Positions 33,794 through 42,502 of a stretch of 64,000 bases of DNA are shown here, one piece after another. Every line of letters begins with the position of its first letter. Positions within the stretch are counted from its first letter, which is position 1. The notes below the pieces were generated by a model. The model did not search any database, was not told the DNA's origin, and saw only the letters and a list, made by a program, of their open reading frames with translations. Source of the stretch: Bacillota bacterium (GTDB lineage Bacteria; Bacillota; Clostridia; Tissierellales; Sedimentibacteraceae); the NCBI GenBank assembly GCA_023386345.1, contig JAEWJT010000016.1:248001-312000 (forward strand), read 5' to 3'. The position numbers and the translations under genes were made by a program.

Positions 33794-35257
33794 ATGGGTA
33801 CAAACAACAATGAAGTAAAAATTGTAAAAAACGATTTAGGCATTATACGTTTGACAGCATTTGCTATTGGAACTACACTGGCTAGTGGAGTGTTTAGTAT
33901 TTCAGGAGATATGGCTGCTAATGGAGCAAATACAGCAGCAGTATTGACAGGCTGGGCAATTAGTGGAGTTGGAATGATGGCTCTTATGATGTGTTTCTTT
34001 GGCTTAAATATCTATAGACCTGATTTGAAAAGCGGTGTATATAGCTACGCTAAAGAAGGATTTGGAGAATATGTTGGTTTTAATTCGGCTTTTGGTTATT
34101 GGATAAGTGCTATATTTGCAAACATATCCTTTGCAACTTTACTATTTGCAGCCTTAGGAAGATTTTTTCCAATATTCGGAGATGGAAATAATTTAATTTC
34201 AATAATTGTTGCATCAATATTTATTTGGTTTACTGTTTATCTAGTGCTTCGAGGAGTAAGTCAAGCTGCTACTATAAATCTAATTGTAGTAATAGCAAAG
34301 ATTTTGCCAATTTTAGTCCTTATATTAGCTATTTTATTTTTGAGAGCATTTAAACCAGCAATTTTCATGCAAAACTTCTGGGGTGAGCCAGGTGGACCGG
34401 CATTCTTTGATCAAGTTAAGGCAACCGTTATTACAACAGTATGGACCTTCGTAGGTATAGAAGGTGCGGTTGTTATTTCAGGAAGAGCAAAAAAACAAAA
34501 AGATGCAGGAACAGCAGGCGTAATTGCATTCCTTACGCTTTTGGTTATATATGTTATGATATCAGTGCTTAGTATGGGTGTAATGACAAGAGCAGAACTT
34601 GCAGAGCTTGGAAACCCTCCGATGGCAGGAGTTTTAGAGCATGTTATGGGACCTTTTGGAGCAGGATTAGTTAATTTTGCAGTTATTTTATCATTGACAG
34701 GCGCTACATTCGCATATACTATGCTAGCAGCTGAGGCTGGTTATGAGCCGGCTGTTCAAGGAGCATTCCCTAAGGCATTAGCAGGTGAAAATAAGAAAAA
34801 AGCTCCTAGTGCGTCACTTATAGTTACGAATGTAATTATTCAAATTTTCTTGTTAATAGTTTTCTTCAATAATTCAACTTATCAGATTTTCTATAGCTTA
34901 TCAGCTAATATGATAATGGTTCCATACTTCTTAAGTGCTATGTATTATCTAAAGATTTTATTTAGGAAAGAGGGATCAATAGCTGAATTTTCATCAGGAA
35001 AATATTTCCTACAAATAATTATAGCTATTGGAGGTACTGTTTATGGAATATGGATGCTATATGCGAGCGGTCTAACTAATCTGTTAATTACTACTATTCT
35101 TTATTTCCCTGGAACTCTTCTTTACATATGGAGAAACAGAGAAAAAGGAGCGAAGTCTTTTAGCAATAAGGTTGATTTAGTAATTTTCCTTGCAATATTC
35201 GCATTATTTGTAACATCTATAGTTATGATTGCTAATGGTTCAATAAAACCATTCTAA
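33794..35257 (+). CDS. APC-family amino-acid antiporter, probably arginine/ornithine
   Basis: 487 aa with about 12-13 membrane spans. The N-terminal GIIRLTAFAIGTTLASGVFSI is the conserved APC TM1 with its GxxxxSG substrate turn; AGYEPAVQGAFPKAL and the overall length match basic amino acid/polyamine antiporters (ArcD type). GGGAGG precedes the ATG. Placed between an amidinohydrolase and an ornithine racemase-like gene, arginine-ornithine exchange is a good inference, but lysine or agmatine exchange cannot be excluded. Confidence 0.75.
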   Translation: MGTNNNEVKIVKNDLGIIRLTAFAIGTTLASGVFSISGDMAANGANTAAVLTGWAISGVGMMALMMCFFGLNIYRPDLKSGVYSYAKEGFGEYVGFNSAFGYWISAIFANISFATLLFAALGRFFPIFGDGNNLISIIVASIFIWFTVYLVLRGVSQAATINLIVVIAKILPILVLILAILFLRAFKPAIFMQNFWGEPGGPAFFDQVKATVITTVWTFVGIEGAVVISGRAKKQKDAGTAGVIAFLTLLVIYVMISVLSMGVMTRAELAELGNPPMAGVLEHVMGPFGAGLVNFAVILSLTGATFAYTMLAAEAGYEPAVQGAFPKALAGENKKKAPSASLIVTNVIIQIFLLIVFFNNSTYQIFYSLSANMIMVPYFLSAMYYLKILFRKEGSIAEFSSGKYFLQIIIAIGGTVYGIWMLYASGLTNLLITTILYFPGTLLYIWRNREKGAKSFSNKVDLVIFLAIFALFVTSIVMIANGSIKPF

Positions 35258-35270
35258 ATTTCAGATTATT

Positions 35271-35316
35271 AGGGATGTTTCCAATGTCTTAGTACAGGAG
35301 AGACATCCCTTTATAT
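35271..35316 (+). terminator. Terminator after the antiporter gene
   Basis: AGGGATGT / ACATCCCT stem with T-rich 3' tail. Confidence 0.75.
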
Positions 35317-35381
35317 TTTAAAAATTTTAAGTATTTTATAAAATAATCAAATGGACACAGAAGAAAGGAGCAAGATTTGAT

Positions 35382-36446
35382 ATGAGATACCCTACTTTAA
35401 TTGTTGATTTAAGAAAAATAGAGCAAAATACAAGAGCTGTAGTAGCTGAGTGTAAAAAACATAATATTTCTGTAACAGCAGTATCAAAATGTTACCTAGC
35501 TATTCCTGAAATCGTAGAAGCCCAAATACGAGGTGGAGTGGATATGCTAGCGGATTCAAGATTGAAAAACATAAAAAAATTAAGTAAATATTCTTTAAAG
35601 AAGATGCTTATTAGAATTCCAATGATATCTGAAGCTGATGAAATTGTTGAATTTGCAGATTATTCGATGAATTCTGAGCTGAAAACTATAAAAGCTTTGT
35701 CAGATGCAGCGTTAAAGCAAGGAAAGACACATAAAATCATATTTATGATTGATATAGGAGATTTAAGAGAGGGCTGTCTACCTGAAAATGCAATGACAAT
35801 TTTATCAGAAGTAGTTAAGTTGAAAGGGATTTTATTAGATGGAATAGCAGCGAATTTTGGGTGCTTTGGTGGAGTAATGCCCGATTACGATAATCTTAAT
35901 ATATTAGTAAAACTTGCGAATGATGTCAAAGAAAAATTTGGAATTAACGTTAGCCTTATAAGCGGAGGAAATTCTTTTACATATACAGCCATGGTAAGAG
36001 GAGAATGTCCGAAAGAAATCAATCATTTCAGATTTGGGGATATACTTCTTACTGGATATGATGCTAGGCTTGAAGAAGTTGTGCCAGGGGCAGAGCGTGA
36101 TGCTGTAACACTGCTGGCTGAGCTTATAGAAATATATGATAAACCATCTAAACCAATTGGAAACATAGAAAAGGATGCTTTTGGAGTAATACCGCATTTT
36201 GAAGATAGAGGTATAAGAAAAAGAGCTATATTTGCTGTAGGTAGGCAGGATGTGCGTTTTGAGGAGGTTGTAGCATTAAAAAAAGGAATGGAGATACTCG
36301 GAGCGAGCAGTGACCACATGATAGTTGATGTAACTGACTGTGAAGAAGAATTTAATGTTGGAGATATAGTGTCTTTTAGACTGACATATGGGGCAATGCT
36401 GATGGCATTTAATTCTGAATATGTTGAGAAAGTATTTGTGAAATAA
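35382..36446 (+). CDS. orr: PLP-dependent ornithine/alanine racemase-like protein (Orr type)
   Basis: 354 aa. Alanine-racemase N-terminal (fold type III) family: the PLP lysine is Lys36 in VTAVSKCYLA, and MLADSRLKNIKKL, KMLIRIPMISEADEI and IDIGDLREG match the ornithine racemase branch, which makes D-ornithine for the oxidative ornithine pathway in amino-acid fermenters. Length agrees with the ornithine racemase of C. sticklandii (~350 aa). AAGGAGC lies upstream. The pathway partner genes (ornithine aminomutase OraS/OraE, Ord) are not in the window, so substrate stays an inference. Confidence 0.65.
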   Translation: MRYPTLIVDLRKIEQNTRAVVAECKKHNISVTAVSKCYLAIPEIVEAQIRGGVDMLADSRLKNIKKLSKYSLKKMLIRIPMISEADEIVEFADYSMNSELKTIKALSDAALKQGKTHKIIFMIDIGDLREGCLPENAMTILSEVVKLKGILLDGIAANFGCFGGVMPDYDNLNILVKLANDVKEKFGINVSLISGGNSFTYTAMVRGECPKEINHFRFGDILLTGYDARLEEVVPGAERDAVTLLAELIEIYDKPSKPIGNIEKDAFGVIPHFEDRGIRKRAIFAVGRQDVRFEEVVALKKGMEILGASSDHMIVDVTDCEEEFNVGDIVSFRLTYGAMLMAFNSEYVEKVFVK

Positions 36447-36530
36447 AATTATAATTAAAAATAATTCATAAAAACTATTGCATTATAATTAATATAGTGT
36501 TAAGATAGTGTTGTTGAATTTTTTATGACA

Positions 36531-36554
36531 AAAAAGAGTAAAACAACTCTTTTT
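36531..36554 (+). terminator. Terminator after the racemase gene
   Basis: AAAAAGAGT / ACTCTTTTT stem with a 6-base loop. Confidence 0.75.
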
Positions 36555-36596
36555 ATACCTAAAAATTTAACGCAAATAAAATACAAAATGTTTATT

Positions 36597-36668
36597 TTGC
36601 TAGGGGAGCTTTATGGCTGAGATTTCACCCTCATAACTTGATTCGGTTAGTACCGACGAAAGGAAGCG
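36597..36668 (+). promoter_or_regulatory. TPP (THI-box) riboswitch
   Basis: Contains GGGGAGC, GGCTGAGA, ACCC, CTTGATTCGGTTAGTACCG and GAAAGGAAGC in the proper order and spacing of the thiamine pyrophosphate aptamer. It precedes thiT by ~40 bases, with the AAGGAGG site between, suggesting control of translation or of a nearby stop hairpin. Confidence 0.93.
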
Positions 36669-36708
36669 AGTGAGTTCTCTTTATGCAAATATAAGGAGGC
36701 TTTTTTTT

Positions 36709-37335
36709 ATGGAAGAAATTTTACAAAATTTTTTTGGCTCATTAGTTGGGCAGATTACAACAATTGTAGTAATTGTTGCATTAATGATTCTTGTAGCAAT
36801 AACAGACAAGAAAAAAATGGATATAAGTATAATGATTAAAACTGCAATGCTAATTGCTATTGCCTATGTTTTAAATCAACTAACGCTGTTTAGGATGCCT
36901 CAGGGAGGCTCTGTAACTCCATTCAGTATGCTTTTTATAGTGTTGGTAGGATATCTATTCGGACCAAAGCAGGGAGTTTTAGCTGGTGTAGTATTTGGCT
37001 TACTAGATTTACTAATGAAGCCATACGTAATACATCCAGTACAATTAATTCTTGATTATCCTTTAGCATTCGGAGCGTTGGGCTTAGGAGCTATGCTAAG
37101 AAATCAAAATCATGGGCTTATCAAAACTTATCTATTAGGCATATTAGGAAGATTTATAATATCATCTATATCCGGAATAATTTTCTTCTTGGATAGTACA
37201 AATGGAGTATGGGCAGGCTTAATAACTGCGATTGGATATAATTTTACCTACATAGCAGCAGAAGGATTTTTGACAGTTTTAATCCTGTTTGTTCCACAGC
37301 TGAATAAGCTGTTTGAGAAATTTAAAATCGTATAA
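36709..37335 (+). CDS. thiT: Thiamine transporter ThiT (ECF S-component)
   Basis: 208 aa, six predicted membrane spans. LTLFRMPQGGSVTPFSMLFI is the thiamine-binding loop of ThiT, and GYLFGPKQGVLAGVVFGLLD and LDYPLAFGALGL are family motifs. Start at ATG 36709, since AAGGAGG sits 9 bases before; a GTG at 36670 would lie inside the riboswitch leader. The ECF energising module is encoded elsewhere. Controlled by the TPP riboswitch: shut off when thiamine pyrophosphate is plentiful. Confidence 0.93.
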   Translation: MEEILQNFFGSLVGQITTIVVIVALMILVAITDKKKMDISIMIKTAMLIAIAYVLNQLTLFRMPQGGSVTPFSMLFIVLVGYLFGPKQGVLAGVVFGLLDLLMKPYVIHPVQLILDYPLAFGALGLGAMLRNQNHGLIKTYLLGILGRFIISSISGIIFFLDSTNGVWAGLITAIGYNFTYIAAEGFLTVLILFVPQLNKLFEKFKIV

Positions 37336-37343
37336 AAAATAAT

Positions 37344-37384
37344 AATTTAGCGAAGAGTTGTATAATGAGACTCTTCGCTAAATT
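37344..37384. terminator. Terminator, copy 2 of the dispersed hairpin
   Basis: AATTTAGCGAAGAG / CTCTTCGCTAAATT stem; differs from copy 1 (481-521) by only a few bases, including in the loop. Confidence 0.85.
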
Positions 37385-37473
37385 TATTATTTACAATTTA
37401 AGCTTATTGTTATAAAATAAAAGTGCAAAACTTGTTTCGCTCTATGAACGATTATAATGATAGGAGAAAAACC

Positions 37474-38250
37474 GTGAAGAAAAATTTAATTAATATAATT
37501 TTTTACATATCTGGAATATTTTTTATTGCATATTATTTTATTCTTACTGCAAGCTTAGGACCTATAACTTTTAGTAAATACCTATTACTTGGTGGAATTT
37601 TGCTATGCTTAATTGGGCTTTTAAACCAAATTTTTTATAAAAATAAATTTTATATTAAATTGACAAAAATAATGAAACCATTAATTATAACAGGACTTAT
37701 TGTCTTTACGATAACAGAGCTGGCAATTATAGGATTTTCATTGCAAAAAAACATGGATAAGGCTGATTATACTATAATCTTAGGAGCCGGTATTCGTGGA
37801 GAGATAATGACTGACACTTTAAAAAGAAGAGTTGACAAGACTATTGAGTATACAAAATTAAATAATTATTATGGGTATATTGTAGTATCCGGTGGACAAG
37901 GAGCAGGAGAAAGCATAACGGAAGCAGAGGCTATGAAAAGATATCTTGTTAAAAACAATATAGATAATGTACTAAAAGAAGAAAAATCAACAGACACATA
38001 TGAAAATTTGCTGTTTTCTAAGGAAATAATTGAAAAACACAGTGGCAAATCAATAGATGAATTAAAAATAAAAATAATCACGAGTGATTTTCATTTATTA
38101 AGGTCTAAAATGCTTTGTATAAAGCTTGGATATAAAGATGTAAGTTTTTGCGGAAGTTCGTATTTTGCAATACTTATACCTAATTATTATGTAAGGGAAT
38201 TTGTAGGATTTTACAAAATGCTTGTGTTTGATGTGCTGCTAAGAAATTAA
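37474..38250 (+). CDS. YdcF/SanA-like DUF218 membrane protein
   Basis: 258 aa. Three N-terminal membrane spans, then a DUF218 domain: ADYTIILGAGIRGEIMTDTL, VVSGGQGAGESITEAEAM, KSTDTYENLLFS, ITSDFHLLRSKML. The YdcF/SanA family is linked to envelope integrity, reaction unknown. I chose the GTG at 37474 as start because AGGAG lies 8 bases before it; upstream in-frame GTG/ATG codons have no site. Followed closely by tadA. Confidence 0.7.
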   Translation: MKKNLINIIFYISGIFFIAYYFILTASLGPITFSKYLLLGGILLCLIGLLNQIFYKNKFYIKLTKIMKPLIITGLIVFTITELAIIGFSLQKNMDKADYTIILGAGIRGEIMTDTLKRRVDKTIEYTKLNNYYGYIVVSGGQGAGESITEAEAMKRYLVKNNIDNVLKEEKSTDTYENLLFSKEIIEKHSGKSIDELKIKIITSDFHLLRSKMLCIKLGYKDVSFCGSSYFAILIPNYYVREFVGFYKMLVFDVLLRN

Positions 38251-38277
38251 ATAAAACAGATAGGAATGTAGCTTAAT

Positions 38278-38766
38278 ATGAATGATATATATTTTATGAA
38301 TGAGGCTATCAAGGAAGCCATGAAAGCAAGAGAGCTTATGGAAATTCCTATAGGAGCAGTTATAGTAAAGGATAATGAGATTATAGGCAGAGGTTATAAT
38401 AAAAAGGAAACAGGAAATGATGCAACCTCTCATGCAGAAATTATAGCTATAAGAGAAGCCTGCAAGAATATTGGAGCTTGGAGATTATTAGACTGCACGA
38501 TGTACGTAACCTTAGAACCCTGTGCTATGTGTGCAGGAGCCTTAGTTAATGCAAGAATAGATAGAGTAGTAATAGCGACAAAGGATGAGAAAACAGGAGC
38601 ATGTGGAACAGTCTTAAATATAGCGCAAAATAAATCTTTAAATCATCAGATTGAGCTTGAGTTTGGCGTTTGCGAGGATGAGAGCAAAGATATAATACAA
38701 GAATTTTTTAGAGATTTACGTGATTTTAAACGAAAAAATAAAAACAAAGCAAATTCTGAAAATTAA
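38278..38766 (+). CDS. tadA: tRNA adenosine(34) deaminase TadA
   Basis: 162 aa. Zinc-dependent cytidine/deoxycytidylate deaminase fold with HAEIIAIREA (zinc His and catalytic Glu) and TLEPCAMCAGAL (PCxxC), plus NARIDRVVIAT: TadA, which makes inosine at the wobble base of tRNA-Arg. AGGAATG upstream of the ATG is a modest site. It ends at a bidirectional terminator shared with the MFS gene. The SRP RNA gene often found next to tadA in Clostridia is not here. Confidence 0.92.
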   Translation: MNDIYFMNEAIKEAMKARELMEIPIGAVIVKDNEIIGRGYNKKETGNDATSHAEIIAIREACKNIGAWRLLDCTMYVTLEPCAMCAGALVNARIDRVVIATKDEKTGACGTVLNIAQNKSLNHQIELEFGVCEDESKDIIQEFFRDLRDFKRKNKNKANSEN

Positions 38767-38792
38767 ACACAAGAATATTTACAATATAAATA

Positions 38793-38826
38793 ATAACAGG
38801 GCTAAACAGCCCTGTTATATATTTTT
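38793..38826. terminator. Bidirectional terminator tadA / MFS
   Basis: ATAACAGGGC / GCCCTGTTAT stem with T-runs on both strands, overlapping the MFS stop codon. Confidence 0.85.
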
Positions 38827-40055
38827 TTAACGTGATCTCTTCCTCTATACATTATGAAGAATACACCCAAAAGATTTATAAACATAAATATGGAAATTAT
38901 TGTACGCTCAGGTATGAATTCTCCTAAGCCTCCTGCCAATAGCTGACCTATGATGCCTCCGGTGCTGCAAAGCATTTGAAACACTCCGTTAAAACGACCA
39001 CGTATTTCGTCAGGAAGATAGGATTGGGTTGCAGAAATTCTTATATTGAATGATGTAACACTTAATATCCCGACTGTAAAGAAACTAAGAGCCATCAAAG
39101 GTATAGGGAAGTAGTATTGACTTCCTTCTAAAATGTTAACAGCCGCATATACAAACAAAGCGATAGCAAATTTTTTATTAGTAGGGTACTTAAATTTATA
39201 ATGTATAGTTCCGCCAATCAATCTTCCGAAAACTCCAAAGCCTGATACTATAGTATACAATGTTACTGTATCTATCGCTATATTGGCAAATAGATTAGGG
39301 TTGTTTTTGAAAAATGGCAAAATAAGAGTATTCGCACCTCCAGATGCGAAAGTTGTAAGCATAAAATACATTGTTATTGCTAACAAACCTTTTTCAGAAA
39401 TTATATATTTTAGAGCGTGTTTAAAATCCTGTCTATATTGTTTAAAATCAAAATTAGTATTCTCTCTTAGCTTAATGTGAGTTTCATCATATTTTATCTG
39501 TGTTTCAAAGCAAGCTGCTACAAAGAATGTTACCGAATTAAATAAAAACAGAGGTGCAGCTGTGCCGAAATTTTTGTAAACTATAGATGCTATAGGTGTC
39601 ATAAATGCTGCTAATGGATACAGCATGCTAGATATAGAATATCCTTTTGAATAATTTCCTTCACTGATTAGGTTAGGATATAGGCTTTCATAAGCGATGC
39701 CATATATAGCATCTATTATTCCTACGGTTATTGAAAGAGACATTAATAAGGCATAGCTTAAAAAATTATTTATTAAAGCAAAGAATATAAATAAATATAA
39801 TCCGGATGAAATAAAATCTAAAGTATAAATAATCTTCTTTCTAGAAAAACGGTCAATGTATGGTCCTGCAAATAAAGGCATTACTATTCTTGGTATCATA
39901 TTGATAACCATAAATAAAGAAAATAAAAACGTCGAGTTAGTCAAATCAAGCACTATCAAACCAATTGCAAAGCCCGAAACTGAGTTCCCAAGCATAGACA
40001 CAACGGTTCCCAACGTAATTATTGTAAAATCACGTGTCCATAGTTTGTTTTTCAT
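38802..40055 (-). CDS. MFS transporter
   Basis: 417 aa, 12 predicted membrane spans. The TM2-3 loop GPYIDRFSRKKIIYTLDFI is a modified MFS motif A, and YLPDEIRGRFNGVFQMLCST is a conserved late-loop feature of DHA3-type carriers. Likely exports a drug or metabolite; substrate unknown. GGAGGG lies upstream of the ATG. Single-gene unit, convergent with tadA. Confidence 0.8.
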   Translation of the reverse strand: MKNKLWTRDFTIITLGTVVSMLGNSVSGFAIGLIVLDLTNSTFLFSLFMVINMIPRIVMPLFAGPYIDRFSRKKIIYTLDFISSGLYLFIFFALINNFLSYALLMSLSITVGIIDAIYGIAYESLYPNLISEGNYSKGYSISSMLYPLAAFMTPIASIVYKNFGTAAPLFLFNSVTFFVAACFETQIKYDETHIKLRENTNFDFKQYRQDFKHALKYIISEKGLLAITMYFMLTTFASGGANTLILPFFKNNPNLFANIAIDTVTLYTIVSGFGVFGRLIGGTIHYKFKYPTNKKFAIALFVYAAVNILEGSQYYFPIPLMALSFFTVGILSVTSFNIRISATQSYLPDEIRGRFNGVFQMLCSTGGIIGQLLAGGLGEFIPERTIISIFMFINLLGVFFIMYRGRDHVKKIYNRAV

Positions 40056-40404
40056 TTAAAAATCCCTCCAATGCTAACCCCTGACATATAGACTAGAGGT
40101 ATTTTTGTTATTATGTATTTAATCGATAACAAGAATTATAGCATTTAAAAAGTTGCAAGTCAAGAAAAATGTTTGATGTAATTCTAACTCAATATTAGAT
40201 ATACATATTGCTGTCATATAATAACTTGCTTAACATTAGACGGATTTTTAATTTTAAATTAGGATAAATTTGTTATTTTCAACAAATTTGCAATTTTTAT
40301 TTTCAACAAATTTTTACTTTTTAATTGCTTTTTATTCATATAAGCGTTATAATAAATGTTAAAGATACAATAAAAGTTAAATATAAAATACGTGAGGATA
40401 GATT
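40056..40404. other. Divergent intergenic region MFS / aldo-keto reductase
   Basis: About 350 bases. Near 40080 a CCCCT/AGAGG short dyad lies in the MFS leader; the repeat pair at 40266-40313 lies closer to the reductase. No gene is seen. Confidence 0.5.
40266..40313. repeat. Paired 16-bp direct repeat with dyad
   Basis: TATTTTCAACAAATTT occurs at 40274-40289 and again at 40298-40313; the first copy is also the right half of AAATTTGTT-6-AACAAATTT (40266-40289). Possible regulator sites upstream of the reductase gene. Confidence 0.45.
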
Positions 40405-41415
40405 ATGAAGAAAAATATTCTAGGAAAAACTGGACTTGAGGTAAGCTGCCTTGGATTTGGTGGAATTCCAATACAAAGATTGACAGAAGCTGAAGCCGTT
40501 GAGATAATAAAAGAGCTTAAAAACCAAGATATTAATTTTATAGACACTGCAATAGGATATACAGTAAGCGAGGGCTATATAGGAAAGGCCTTGAACGAAC
40601 TTAGCAGAGATAGCTTTTATATAGCGACAAAGGCTATGGGTTATACCTATGACACTATGAAAGCTTTTATAGAGCAAAGTTTAAGACAGCTTGGTGTTGA
40701 TTATATTGACCTTTATCAAATACACAATGTAAGCAAGCAAGAGCAATTTGATAATGTAATATCTGAAAATGGTGCATTTAAAGCACTTGTGGAAGCAAAG
40801 GAAAAAGGACTTATTAAACATATTGGCGTTACAAGTCACAATATAATTATGCTTGAAAAGTTTTTAGACTATGATATAATAGAAACTATTCAATTTCCGT
40901 TTAATATAGTTGAACAGCAGGCAGTAAAGGTATTTGAAAAGGCAAAGGAAAGAAATGTGGCTGTTATATCGATGAAGCCATTAGCAGGTGGAGCGATACA
41001 GGATGCTGAATTAGCACTCAAATATATATTTGATTCAGGACTTGTTACAATTGCTATACCAGGCATGGACAGCATTGAACAGGTTAGAGAAAATGCTAGA
41101 GTTGCAAATAATATAAGTCCTCTTACAGAAGATGATAATAAAAAGATAGAAGCTATAAGAGAAGAGCTTGGAAATGATTTTTGCAGAAGATGTGGTTATT
41201 GTGCACCATGTCCGCAAAAAATTGATATACCATCTATGTTTTTGTTTGAGGGTTATGTGACAAGATACAATCTTAAGGATTGGGCAAGCGGAAGATATAA
41301 CACTCTTGCGGTAAAGGCAGATGCCTGCGTTAAGTGTGGTATATGTGAAACAAGATGTCCATATAATCTTCCTATAAGAAAAAAATTAGAAACTGTAGTA
41401 GAGGCATTTAAGTAA
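40405..41415 (+). CDS. Aldo/keto reductase with C-terminal 4Fe-4S ferredoxin domain
   Basis: 336 aa. AKR core: VSCLGFGGIPIQRL, FIDTAIGYTVSEGYIGKAL (catalytic Asp/Tyr), YIDLYQIHNV, MKPLAGGAIQDA. The C-terminal part has CRRCGYCAPCPQKIDIP and CVKCGICETRCPYNLPI, binding iron-sulfur clusters. This 'ferredoxin-type AKR' class is common in anaerobes; physiological substrate unknown. GTGAGGA precedes the ATG. It is followed after ~20 bases by the glycosidase-domain gene, so they may be co-transcribed. Confidence 0.85.
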   Translation: MKKNILGKTGLEVSCLGFGGIPIQRLTEAEAVEIIKELKNQDINFIDTAIGYTVSEGYIGKALNELSRDSFYIATKAMGYTYDTMKAFIEQSLRQLGVDYIDLYQIHNVSKQEQFDNVISENGAFKALVEAKEKGLIKHIGVTSHNIIMLEKFLDYDIIETIQFPFNIVEQQAVKVFEKAKERNVAVISMKPLAGGAIQDAELALKYIFDSGLVTIAIPGMDSIEQVRENARVANNISPLTEDDNKKIEAIREELGNDFCRRCGYCAPCPQKIDIPSMFLFEGYVTRYNLKDWASGRYNTLAVKADACVKCGICETRCPYNLPIRKKLETVVEAFK

Positions 41416-41435
41416 TAGAAAGCAGGTGAACAGCT

Positions 41436-42452
41436 ATGTCAGAAGCAACAGCTATTAAACCAATAAAAAAGAGAAGATTTAGACCAATTTTAACATTGAT
41501 TAATATAATTTTGATAACTCTGTTTTGGATTATCGTGACCTTGTTAGGCACAATACTATTATTTCTTTATGGACCATCTGAGTATTACAGGGGTTTATTT
41601 GTTACAACTGTTATGGAGACCAGTGCTGCAAAAATTCTTGCTACTGGATTTTTAGGTGAAGAAAGAGTAAAGGAAATTTTATCTCAGAATACTGTTATAG
41701 CATTTGAGGAAGTAACAAATACCGATTTGATAGAGACACCAGACGAAACAAATACTACTGAGGAAGAATTAAGCTCAATAAAAATTGAGGATGTATCTGG
41801 TGGCACGTATAAAGGGAAAATGATGATAATTAGAGATCCTTCGAGGCTTTATGTCGGAGTTACTGATCAGCTAGGTGTTAAAGGTGAAAGAACTGACAAA
41901 ATGGTGAAAAGAGAAGGTGCTATCGGTGGAGTCAATGGTGGAGGATTTGCTGATGTAGGCGGTATGGGACATGGAGGAGACCCTCTTGGCATGGTTATTC
42001 AGCATGGAAAGCTTATATCGGGAGGTCTTGATAAAAAACATGAGATAATAGGTTTTAATAAGGATAATGTTCTGGTACTTGGAACTTATACAGGTCAAGA
42101 AGCGCTAAATATGGGCATAAGAGATGCTTTGAGCTTTGGACCATTTTATATAGTTAATGGAGAAGCTGCGCCAGTAGTAGGAACAGGAGGAGGACTAAAT
42201 CCGCGTACTGTTATAGGACAGAGAAAAGATGGAACAGTTTTATTGCTTGTAATTGACGGAAGGCAGTCATCAAGCCTAGGTGCTACTTATAAGGACTGCT
42301 TGGAAGTAATGCTTAGATATGAAGCATACAATGCGGCAAATTTAGATGGTGGAACTTCAAGTGTTATGGTTTATGAGGATAAAATAATCAATAGTACATT
42401 TGCACTATATGGAGCAAGAGCTATACCAACATCATTTTTGATTAAAAAATAA
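41436..42452 (+). CDS. Membrane-anchored phosphodiester glycosidase (NAGPA) domain protein
   Basis: 338 aa. One N-terminal membrane span (~18-45), then a NAGPA/DUF2233 domain: GGVNGGGFADVGGMGHGGDP, SFGPFYIVNGEAAPV, NPRTVIGQRKDGTVLLLVID, NLDGGTSSVMVYEDKIIN. The family cleaves phosphodiester-linked sugars and is tied to cell-wall teichoic acid or exopolysaccharide. AGCAGGTGA is the ribosome site. Probably acts outside the membrane. Confidence 0.8.
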   Translation: MSEATAIKPIKKRRFRPILTLINIILITLFWIIVTLLGTILLFLYGPSEYYRGLFVTTVMETSAAKILATGFLGEERVKEILSQNTVIAFEEVTNTDLIETPDETNTTEEELSSIKIEDVSGGTYKGKMMIIRDPSRLYVGVTDQLGVKGERTDKMVKREGAIGGVNGGGFADVGGMGHGGDPLGMVIQHGKLISGGLDKKHEIIGFNKDNVLVLGTYTGQEALNMGIRDALSFGPFYIVNGEAAPVVGTGGGLNPRTVIGQRKDGTVLLLVIDGRQSSSLGATYKDCLEVMLRYEAYNAANLDGGTSSVMVYEDKIINSTFALYGARAIPTSFLIKK

Positions 42453-42502
42453 AGAATTTAACAATAAATCAACTGTTATTAGTAAACAGGGAGATTACAA
42501 GT

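Noticed and set aside
38767..38801. SRP RNA gene next to tadA
   Set aside because: The gap holds only a terminator; no GGUGCU-GGAA-type SRP core is present.
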